From NCBI GenBank assembly GCA_030144725.1, contig JASKMD010000026.1, positions 11,338,616 through 11,402,615 of the forward strand: 64,000 nucleotides of DNA, read 5' to 3'. This DNA is from Haematococcus lacustris (Eukaryota; Chlorophyta; Chlorophyceae; Chlamydomonadales; Haematococcaceae). Below are positions 1 to 7,827 of the stretch, piece after piece (the first letter of the stretch is position 1; each line of letters starts with the position of its first letter). The notes under the pieces were generated by a model, which was not told the origin of the DNA, did not search any database, and saw only the letters and a list, made by a program, of their open reading frames with translations. The translations under genes and the position numbers were made by a program.

Positions 1-306
1 TCACACCCACACATGGCACGCTAAGAGTCCTGGGCGGCTGCTAGGCACGGTGTCACACACGGCCAGCCTGCGGCTCACATCCACACATGGCACGCTAAGA
101 GTCCTGGGCGGCTGCTAGGCACGGTGTCACACACGGCCAGCCTGCGGCTCACATCCACACATGGCACGCTAAGAGTCCTGGGCGGCTGCTAGGCACGGTG
201 TCACACACGGCCAGCCTGCGGCTCACACCCACACATGGCACGCTAAGAGTCCTGGGCGGCTGCTAGGCACGGTGTCACACACGGCCAGCCTGCGGCTCAC
301 ATCCAC
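1..306. repeat. 74-bp tandem repeat
   Basis: Four copies of a 74-bp unit start at about 11, 85, 159 and 233, recognised by ACATGGCACGCTAAGAG. They differ only at single bases such as CATCC versus CACCC. The array is cut by the window start, so its true length is unknown. It occupies the place where the C-terminal half of the hAT-like transposase to its right would be expected. Confidence 0.95.
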
Positions 307-354
307 ACCGTCTGAGACATCCACACCGTCTGAGACATCCACACCGTCTGAGAC
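300..354. repeat. 18-bp tandem repeat
   Basis: Three copies of an 18-bp unit (ACATCCACACCGTCTGAG) follow the 74-bp array directly. Confidence 0.9.
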
Positions 355-658
355 GAGAACAAAGCCATCCTGTAGGCAAGGCAGATTAATCAGGGCAGGA
401 CAGGGCAGGGCAGGGTTGGGCTGGGCTGGGCTGGGCTGGGCTGGGCTGGGCTGGGCTGGGCGGGCGGGGAGGGGGTGTAGAGACTGGGAGGTGGTGGTGG
501 TGGAAGGCACATGTTGCAAGGCAGGGTTAGGCAATGGGCAAGGGCAATGGGCAGGGGCAGTTCCATCGCTAAGCTGATACATATACATTTTATTGGTGGT
601 GGGTTGGGCTGGGCTAGGCTGGGCTCACAACTAAGGGCAATGGGCCAGCAAGTATCTC
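355..658. repeat. Noncoding low-complexity DNA with GGGCT repeats
   Basis: This stretch contains a (GGGCT)n run at about 415-465 and scattered GGGCAATGGGC motifs. The reading frames across it are repeat translations, and I see no gene. Confidence 0.75.
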
Positions 659-1225
659 ACCTTCGCTAGCTTTCGCAGCTCCTTGAAGGTTGCCTGCTTG
701 ACCTCTGAGTAGAGCTCGTCGAGCAGTTGCGTGCGGTAGTGCTTCTCTTTGTACACATCAACCCCTAGCAGCTGGAAGACAGATTGTCAGAGGTGGACAT
801 TGTCCATTATGTTAAAGGGAAGCTGCTGCGTGACGAGGAAGAGTCCGATCCTGCGCCTGACAGCCCGCTGAATGCCCTCAGGGCATTGCTGCACCCCGGT
901 CCTCTCGCGGCAGTGGGCCAAAACTTGGCTCTGGGCTGCGCTTTCTGGAGATGCTGGGTGCACCTTCAAGCTTGCATTTGTGCCTGGCAGCCAGCTGGCT
1001 CATGTTCGCGACGCCGAGCTCAGCCCGGTTGTTTGGTGGGCACCTCTTGCACTGGCACACCACAATGCCGTCGCTATTGTAACGAAAGAGCCTGTCATTT
1101 GCGAACTTGCTGGCCAAAGCTTTACGAAGTACAACATCTGCTGCTTGGGAACATTCGCAGCAGCCATCAGCAGCTGCTAGAGCTGCTACTGCGGCAGAAA
1201 TGCAGCCCGCGGCCCGCGACCCCAA
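659..1225 (-). pseudogene. hAT-like transposase, N-terminal fragment with an in-frame stop
   Basis: On the minus strand, an exon-like frame (about 1160-970) reads FRYNSDGIVVCQCKRCPP followed by a CxxxH/C pattern like a BED-type zinc finger. A second frame (about 880-670) contains FLVTQQLPFNIMDNVH and then LLDELYSEVK, matching the region just after the BED finger in hAT transposases (a QxLPFNxxE-like motif followed by LLDExYxxVK). Between the two motifs the frame has one in-frame TGA (about 787-789). That is either a nonsense mutation or the edge of an implausibly short 27-nt intron. A donor-like GTGAGA follows the last readable codon near 669. The catalytic core and the dimerisation domain are missing because the 74-bp repeats occupy that side. 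The family call is inferred from motif order. Confidence 0.5.
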
Positions 1226-1356
1226 AAATATTTCTAGGTGCGGGAGCAGTTGCGATCAGTGCGGCGGGGAGTACAAGCTCACTACAGGCGAGCCGAGCAG
1301 CTAAGAAGGCTATGTAACATGACATGTAACGTTACACGGGTCCGGACGCTCCCTAG

Positions 1357-1493
1357 TCACTACAGTCCTAGCCACTACTTGAGCCTCCTCTGGGTCGTCG
1401 CGGGCCCCTGCCTGCTTTGTCCAAGGATGATGTCCAACTGCTCACCGTGTCGCGGTTTACGAGCTGAATTGATTCGTCGAGGGTGGAGCGACA
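1357..1493. repeat. 137-bp dispersed repeat, copy 1
   Basis: From CACTACAGTCCTAGCCAC to GGAGCGACAC this segment is nearly identical to 22864-23002 in the same orientation, with about one mismatch seen (TCCAAGG versus TCTAAGG). On the minus strand both copies encode the same roughly 40-residue peptide containing LDESIQLVNRDTVSS and ending GGSSSG-stop. It is probably the end of a larger mobile element or a shared C-terminal exon, and the family is not recognised. Confidence 0.85.
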
Positions 1494-1640
1494 CTCAGGA
1501 GTCCCCAACATGGGGTTGGTAATCTTCATGCAAGTACTCGCTACAGAGTGCACCGATTTCGATAGCGTTTGTTGCATTGGCACCTGCGAATTACTCCGCA
1601 TCTACTGGCAAGCGGCGCGTTAATCCTTGCATCAGAGTCC

Positions 1641-1917
1641 ATGCCGGCGCAAGCGAGCGCGGACACACCTCAGCTGCTCACTATCGATTGTTCTAGTGGT
1701 GAGTAGCGGCACCAATGAGCGAACTGCGCTTGGCATCGAGCCTGAAGTACAATCTATGTTTAGCCCGCCAGGCTCACTCCGCAAGCCTTTCATTGGTGCA
1801 GGCGGCGTCGGAAGACCGTCGAGGGGCAAGTTACTGATCGACATTGCAAGAAACGCGGAGAATGTGCGTCTCTCTCTCGCCAGTCACACAGGAAAAGGGA
1901 CCCCCATCCACAAAGTA
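1641..1917 (+). CDS. First two exons of an unknown gene interrupted by the retrotransposon
   Basis: The first ATG at 1641 opens a short exon (1641-1698, MPAQASADTPQLLTIDCSS) ending at a strong donor (G|GTGAGT). The next acceptor (GGTGCAG at 1795-1801) continues in matching phase 1 with GVGRPSRGKLLIDIARNAEN and ends at HK before GTAGTATGT. No family is recognised. The downstream sequence is displaced by the 19-kb element, which lies in what should be the next intron, so the rest of the gene is probably the exons at 21458-21899. The product may therefore survive by splicing out the insertion, or be truncated. Start and phase agree well, but there is no homology support. Confidence 0.45.
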
Positions 1918-2091
1918 GTATGTTGTGAGCTGACCACTGCGACTTTTCAGACTTTCGATCTGTAACTCTGTTCCTTACTCAACGTCACAGCTGCTGGAGA
2001 AGAAAGCACGTCATTTCATTGAGTAGGCTTGTGGGAACATACTTTGGCGTGACCTAACTTTGCCTTGCAGTGCTGACTAGCCTAACCGGAC
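1918..2091. other. Putative intron left of the retrotransposon
   Basis: No gene is visible. The segment starts at the probable donor of the unknown gene at 1641 and ends with CGGAC, the left copy of the 5-bp target duplication. Confidence 0.5.
2087..2091. repeat. Target-site duplication, left (CGGAC)
   Basis: CGGAC abuts the 5' LTR and is repeated exactly at 21127-21131 after the 3' LTR. Five base pairs is the usual length for Ty3/gypsy integration. Confidence 0.93.
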
Positions 2092-2525
2092 TGTAGTGGA
2101 CATGCGCAGCATGGGCGGCTTGCATCTTTTAAACTGACTTGCATGTCTGATCTTTAGCGAACTGAGTACTTGTTCTTTTCTTACAGTGGATGCTTCTGTT
2201 GTTCTCTGTGCAAGGTGCTCCGAACCTAGGCGGATGCACCGAGCACAGAAGTTCACAGTTTACGTACACCTTTTCCCTTTACACGTGGATGACTAAGAAT
2301 GTGAATGGTTTTGAGTACTTAAGGCTCTGTGAGGGCAGAGACAGGCACCTTGGCTCAGAACTCTATCTGACCCCGGGTCCTGTCTCGCTCTCCCGCCCTC
2401 ACAGGTAAGCCGTGCTCTGTTGGTCATCTCTGCTATGTTGTAACCTTGGCTCAGAACTCTATCTGACCCCGGGTCCTGTCTCGCTCTCCCGCCCTCACAG
2501 GCTCCCTGGTCTCAGCTCCGTTACA
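2092..2525 (+). repeat. 5' LTR (434 bp)
   Basis: It begins TGTAGTGGACATGC and ends CTCCGTTACA, with TG...CA ends inside a TGTA/TACA inverted repeat. By eye it is identical to the 3' LTR along its full length. A 58-bp segment occurs twice inside it, at 2347-2404 and 2443-2500. Confidence 0.95.
2405..2500 (+). other. Possible intron inside the LTR leader
   Basis: A consensus donor (CACAG|GTAAGC at 2405) and a consensus acceptor with a pyrimidine tract (CGCCCTCACAG ending at 2500) bound 96 bp. Both sites come from the duplicated 58-bp segment. Splicing is only predicted. The same arrangement exists in the 3' LTR at 21006-21101. Confidence 0.4.
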
Positions 2526-2526
2526 T

Positions 2527-2540
2527 TGGTGCCTTCTCTC
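2527..2540 (+). promoter_or_regulatory. Primer-binding site candidate
   Basis: TGGTGCC starts two bases after the 5' LTR, as expected for a site complementary to a tRNA 3' end (GGCACCA). The complementarity beyond seven bases cannot be judged without the host tRNA set. Confidence 0.6.
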
Positions 2541-2628
2541 TCGGGAACCGCAGTGCTCTTCCCTCGTCTCTCCCACTCCACCGTTCCTCTCTCCCACTCC
2601 GCATTCTCACCGCTAATCCCGCGCCGCC

Positions 2629-3564
2629 ATGAACGCGGAAGAGATCGCTCAGATGCAACGCGTATTTTCGGAGCAGCAGGCCACAATCCAGCGGCTGGAA
2701 CAGCAGCTCGCGCAACTGTCCCTGCAGCAAACCACTCCGGCGGCGCCCGCGCCTGCTCCTGCTCCTACTCCTGCTCCTCCTCCTACTCCCGCTCCTGCCC
2801 CTCAGCAGCGTATGCCCCGTGCCAATCCACCCGCCACTTTCTCTGGAAGCCGTACCACGGACGTGGCGGCTTGGCTATTCGCAGTGGATCTCTTTTTCAC
2901 AATCTCCGAGCTGACGGACGCCCAACGGATCGTCTACGTCGCCACCCTCCTCTCCGGCCATGCTCTCCTGTGGTACCGCAGCAGCGTCAGCTCTTTCACC
3001 TCCTGGACGTGCTTTGTCGCTGCTTTTGAGCGGCAGTTCGCGCCTGTCAACCGGCTGCGCCATGCAAGGGACCGCTTGGCAGCTCTCACCCAAACGAGCT
3101 CCGTGCGGCGGTACCTTGGCGAGTTCACAGCGCTCTGCCTGGAGGTCACGGACCTCTCGCCCGCAGAACAGCTCGACCGGTCCATCCGGGGCCTCAAGCC
3201 CTCAGTGCGGCGTGAGTTGGAGCTGCGCGAGCCAACCTCTTTCTCCGAAGCCTCCACCATCGCGGATCGGGTGGACGCCATCTCCTATTCCACCTCAGCC
3301 TCACGCTCCTCCTATCGCCCTCCCTCCACTCCCCGCCCTCCCCGCCCTGAGACTGCCGCGGTGCCCATGGAACTGGACGCCATGCTCCACACCAGCCCAA
3401 GCCGCAACCGTGGCACTCGTCTCTCCGATGCTCAGCGTGCGGCTCTGCGGGACAGCAAGGCGTGCTTCTACTGCCGCAAGGCGGGGCACACCATGAAGGA
3501 CTGCCCCATCCGCCCTCCCCGCCCAAACGTCAGCAGCGGCCCACGGAAGGGGGACCGCCGCTAG
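2629..3564 (+). CDS. gag: Retrotransposon Gag polyprotein
   Basis: The 311-residue Gag packages element RNA in cytoplasmic particles. The start ATG sits in a good context (GCCGCCATGA). An N-terminal coiled-coil-like Gln/Leu stretch (about residues 5-40) is followed by a Pro/Ala linker, then a capsid-like core (about 65-210) with W, F and L spacing typical of retrotransposon gag, for example FERQFAPVNRLRHARDRL. A single CCHC zinc knuckle lies near residues 279-292 (CFYCRKAGHTMKDC). The frame ends at TAG 3562-3564, inside the stem of a predicted -1 frameshift signal, so most ribosomes should make Gag alone and a minority Gag-Pol. Confidence 0.93.
   Translation: MNAEEIAQMQRVFSEQQATIQRLEQQLAQLSLQQTTPAAPAPAPAPTPAPPPTPAPAPQQRMPRANPPATFSGSRTTDVAAWLFAVDLFFTISELTDAQRIVYVATLLSGHALLWYRSSVSSFTSWTCFVAAFERQFAPVNRLRHARDRLAALTQTSSVRRYLGEFTALCLEVTDLSPAEQLDRSIRGLKPSVRRELELREPTSFSEASTIADRVDAISYSTSASRSSYRPPSTPRPPRPETAAVPMELDAMLHTSPSRNRGTRLSDAQRAALRDSKACFYCRKAGHTMKDCPIRPPRPNVSSGPRKGDRR
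3522..3562 (+). promoter_or_regulatory. Predicted -1 ribosomal frameshift signal between gag and pol
   Basis: The heptamer C CCA AAC (3522-3528) is in the correct register of the gag frame (CGC CCA AAC). After a six-nucleotide spacer, AGCGGC (3535-3540) pairs perfectly with GCCGCT (3557-3562) to give a stem whose 3' arm overlaps the gag stop. A -1 slip enters the pol frame that continues into protease. This fits the canonical slippery-site, spacer and structure layout. Function is not shown. Confidence 0.6.
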
Positions 3565-5063
3565 ACGTCGCCTTCCGGACCCTCCCACCACCCCCTTCCA
3601 CCACCCCCTCTCAGCCCCTCTGCTTTTCCACCTCCTCTCCTTGTCCTTCCCGGTGCGCTCGTCCCCACCGCGCACCTTACTTCCTCCTCCCTGCCCCTGC
3701 ACCCTCCTACCCTGGTCTGCATTCCACCTGCCAGCCGTACACTGGTAAGGTGGACACTGCTGGCCGGCCCTCCCTGCAGGTTGTCAGATCCATGCCCTTA
3801 CCCCTGCAGCATGTTAGACCTGCTGGCAGCATTCTCAAGCAACCTTCTGTGGCTGGCTCCACGCCACCGGGACGACCTCGTAAGGTCGTGCGGTTCTCCC
3901 TGCCCCTACCTGCAGCTCTAGGTGGCAGCCCTCCTCGCCCTCCCCAGCCTGGCCGGACAGCCCGCCCAGCTGTGTTGCGGCGTGCCAATGCTGATGCACC
4001 TGCCTTCCTCCATGTCAACTCCTTTGCCGTGCTGGCTGTTCAGGACCAGCCGCCGGCCGATGCTCTCGCTCCCCGGTCCTTACCTTCTCCCCCTGCCCCT
4101 CCGTGTCCCCCTCCTGCTCCTTGTCGTTCCCACACCTCGCCGCCCACTCCCACTCCCACCCCTACCCCCACCCCTTCCCCCGCTGCTGCGCCCTCCCCCA
4201 TCGTGCTCACTTCCCTGTCAGCCAGTGGCAGCAGCCCATCTTCAGAACTGATCATCCTCCATGGCACCTTTGCTGGTCACCCAGCCAGGTTCATGGTGGA
4301 CAGCGGCGCCACCGGCAACATCGTCAGCCAGCAGTACCTCATGCGCAATGGGCTGCACTTGGCTACCACCCTCTCCCCCCGTCGCCTCCTCCTCCCAGGC
4401 CCTAAACACACTACCCTACCCACCTACACCCTCCCACCGTGCTCCATCCGCATGGGTACCTACCGCGATCGCTTACAGCTCTCCATGGCAAACATCCCCA
4501 ACCCCTCCTTTGACATCGTCCTCGGCAAGCCGTGGCTGGCAGCCAAGAACCCGTGTGTGGACTGGATCAACAACGTCGTACGCCTGGATCACGCCGGTTC
4601 CACCCACACCCTGACCCCACCCCCACCCACCCCACTCCAAGCGGATCAGCTGAACCTGCTGTCGGCGCCACGCTTCCGCCGGGCAGCGCGGCATGATGAG
4701 GTCTTCATGGCCCTGCTCACCCAGCAACCCAACCCCTCTTCCTCACCCTCTACCTCCACCCCTGCCCCTGATCCACCCCCTCTCCACCCCAAGGCGGCAG
4801 CACTGGTGCAGCAGTACCCCTCTGTCTTTCCCAAGGAGCTGCCTGCAGTCCAGGACATGCCCCGCCGCTCCGTGGACCACACCATCCATCTCACCGGCCC
4901 TGCCCCCTCCCCCCGTCCCATCTACCGCATGTCGCAGCCAGAGCTGGACCAGCTGAAGAAGCAGTTGGACGACCTCCTGGCCAAGGGTTTCATCCGGCCA
5001 TCCACCTCCCCCTTTGCTGCCCCTGTGTTGTTTGTGCGCAAGAAGGACGGCAGCCTGCGCCTC
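3529..5063 (+). CDS. pol: Pol, part 1: protease and start of reverse transcriptase
   Basis: This frame lies -1 relative to gag and is open from before 3462. A Pro/Ser/Thr-rich linker precedes the aspartic protease, seen as FMVDSGATGN at about 4291-4320 with the catalytic DSG, followed by a second lobe FDIVLGKPWLA. A Pro-rich spacer leads to the N-terminus of reverse transcriptase: the conserved DHTIHL, a PIYRMSQPELDQLKKQL helix, and FVRKKDGSLRL, ending at codon CTC (5061-5063). At that exact point the nested element begins. The sequence read onward is foreign and stops at 5111. Reverse transcriptase resumes at 17846. Confidence 0.9.
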
Positions 5064-5376
5064 CACTCGTGCAAATTAAGGCCTGGCTGGCTTGAAAAAC
5101 ATGAGAGTTGAGGTCTGAGACTTGGTATGTGGGTTGCTGTGACCCAGGGGATGACAAGACTCTCTTGGGCCAAAGTGTAATTCTCACTCGGTGTCGAGTG
5201 GCTGGTCCAGGTGTGGGGCTGTGACCCTGATTTTGGCTAAGGGAGTTGGCCCCGTGTGACCAAAGTCACTTTTCATGAAATGTGAGTATGAGAGGTTGTA
5301 AAGGGTGGTTACAGCTGCCCAACCTAGTAGGTGGCATGCAAAAAGTCCCAGCCAGTGATGAGCTATGGCCCGTGTC
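5064..5376. other. Left terminal region of the nested element
   Basis: It contains the imperfect terminal inverted repeat (5064-5083) and then unique sequence with no supported gene. Confidence 0.6.
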
Positions 5377-5584
5377 CTAGGACCCTGTACAGGGTCCTAG
5401 AGTCACCATGGTCGTAGGACCCTGTACAGGGTCCAGTGTACCTGATGAGTGTAGATGTTTTAATCATTCCTTGCATCCCTGTGTGTTAGAACCCAGTTAG
5501 GATTCCTACAAAGCCTGTGGTTGGTCATGTTGACCCCGTTTGGATGCTTTTGACCATGTGTGCCAGGACCCTGTACAGGGTCCT
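5377..5584. repeat. Three perfect palindromes bordering the left array
   Basis: Perfect palindromes centred on CCCTGTACAGGG occur at 5377-5400 (24 bp), 5417-5434 (18 bp, GGACCCTGTACAGGGTCC) and 5565-5584 (20 bp). Each is two inverted copies of the ACAGGGTCCT half-site that fills the adjacent array. The spacer between the second and third has no gene. Confidence 0.95.
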
Positions 5585-7775
5585 ACGATGAGTGCCTTTC
5601 CTCACAGGGTCCTGGTACCACACCACAGGGTTCTGGCTCACAGGGTCCTGGCCCCTCACCACAGGGTTCTGGCACCACAGGGTCCTGGTACCACACCACA
5701 GGTCCTGCTGCCCACCTACAGGGTCCTGGCTCCTGACCACAGGGTTCTGGCCCACAGGGTCCTGGCACCTCACCACAGGGTCCTGGCACCACAGGGTCCT
5801 GGCACCTCACCACAGGGTCCTGCTGCACACCTACAGGGTCCTAGCCAACAGGGTCCTGGTACCACATGACAGGGTCCTGGAACCACAGGGTCCTAGCACC
5901 ACACCACAGGGTCCTGGCCCACAGGGTCCTGGCACAACACCACAGGGTTCTGGCACCACACCACCAGGTTTGGGCCTACAGGGTCCTGCTGCACACCCAC
6001 AGGGACCTGGACCACAAGGTTCTGGCACCACCCCACAGGGTCCTGGCATCTCAGCGTCATGGCATCACACCACAGGGTTCTGGCACCACACCACAGGGTC
6101 CAGGCACACAGGGTCCTGGCAACACCCTACAGGGTCCTGGCACCATACCACCAGGTTTGAGGCTACAGGGTCCTGCGACGTTTGTCTACAGGGTCCTGGC
6201 GCACGGCTACAGGGTCCTGCGACGTTTGTCTACAGGGTCCTGGCGCACGGCTACAGGGTCCTGCAACGTTTGGCTACAGGGTCCAGGCGCACGCCTACAG
6301 GGTCCTGCGACGTTTGTCTACAGGGTCCTGCCGCACGCCTACAGGGTCCTGCGACGTTTGGCCACAGGGTTCTGCCGCACGGCTACAGGGTCCTGCGAAG
6401 TTTGTCTACAGGGTTTTGCCGCACGCCTACAGGGTTCTGCGACACACGTCTACAGGGTTCTGCCGCACGCCTACAGGGTCCTGCGACATTTGTTTACAGG
6501 GTCCTGCCGCACGCCTACTGGGTCCTGCGACGTTTGGCTACAGGGTTCTGCCGCACGCCTACAGGGTTGTGCGACCCACGTCTACAGGGTTCTGCCGCAC
6601 GCCTACAGGGTCCTGCAACACATGTCTACAGGGTTCAGCCGCACGCCTACAGGGTTGTGCAACCCACGTCTACAGGGTTCTGCCGCACGGCTACAGGGTC
6701 TTGCGACACACATCTACAGGGTCCTGCCGCACGGCTACAGGGTCCTGCGACGTTTGGCAACAGGGTTCTGCCGCACGCCTACAGGGTTGTGCGACCCATG
6801 TCTACAGGGTTCTGCCGCACGCCTACAGGGTTCTGCGACACATGACTACAGGGTTCTGCCGCACGCCTACAGGGTCTTGCGACGTATGGCTACAGGGTTC
6901 TGCCGCTCGCCTACAGGGTTGTGCGACCCATGTCTACAGGGTTCTTCCGCACGCCTACAGGGTCCTGCGACCCACGTCTACAGGGTTCTGCCGCACGCCT
7001 TCAGGGTCTTGCGACCCACGACTACAGGGTCCTGCCGCACGGCTACAGGGTCTTGCGACACACGTCTACAGGGTCCTGCCGCACGGCTACAGGGTCCTGC
7101 GACGATTGGCTACAGGGTTCTGCCGCACGGCTACAGGGTCCTGCGACGTTTGGCTACAGGGTTCTGCCGCACGCCTACAGGGTTCTGCGACACATGACTA
7201 CAGGGTCCTGCCGCACGCCTACAGGGTCCTGCGACGTTTGGCTACAGGGTTCTGCCGCTCGCCTACAGGGTCCTGCGACGTTTGGCTACAGGGTTCTGCC
7301 GCACGCCTACAGGGTTCTGCGACACATGACTACAGGGTCCTGCCGCACGCCTACAGGGTCCTGCGACGTTTGGCTACAGGGTTCTGCCGCTCGCCTACAG
7401 GGTCCTGCGACGTTTGGCTACAGGGTTCTGCCGCACGCCTACAGGGTCCTGCGACGTTTGTCTACAGGGTTCTGCCGCACGCCTACAGGGTTCTGGCCCA
7501 CAGGGTTCAGGCACCACACCACAGGGTCCTGGCACCTCACCACAGGGTCCTGCTGCACACCTACAGGGTCCTGGCCCCTCACCACAGGGTTCTGGCACCA
7601 CAGGGTCCTGGTCTCTCACCACAGGGTCCTGGCACCACAGGGTCCTGGCACCACACCACAGGGTTCTGGCACCACAGGGTCCTGGCACCACACCACAGGG
7701 TCTTGCTGCACATCTACAAGGTCCTGGCTCCACACCGCAGAGTCCTGGTCCACAGGGTCCTGGCACCACACCAGA
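5585..7775. repeat. Left half-site array of the nested element
   Basis: Well over one hundred copies of ACAGGGTYCTG read in the plus direction. The flanks (5585-6165 and 7490-7775) use a CCACAGGGTCCTGGCACCAC-type unit. The centre (6165-7490) uses a regular 44-bp dimer of a 21-bp unit (CTACAGGGTTCTGCCGCACGC) and a 23-bp unit (CTACAGGGTCCTGCGACGTTTGG). Because 44 is not a multiple of three and no unit contains a stop, long overlapping open frames arise that are not genes. The central type reappears inverted at 16235-17670. Confidence 0.95.
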
Positions 7776-7827
7776 CCCTCTGCTGTAGCCCAACCCCAGC
7801 CAATGCTGTCCATGCATTGTCAATCGA

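Noticed and set aside
5061..5072. CACTA-type end with 3-bp target duplication for the nested element
   Set aside because: The left end reads CACTC, but the right end does not finish with a matching GTG outside the conserved host codons, and no 3-bp duplication is visible.
5585..7775. CRISPR-like array
   Set aside because: Units are contiguous variants of one motif with no unique spacers of constant length, and the host is a eukaryote.
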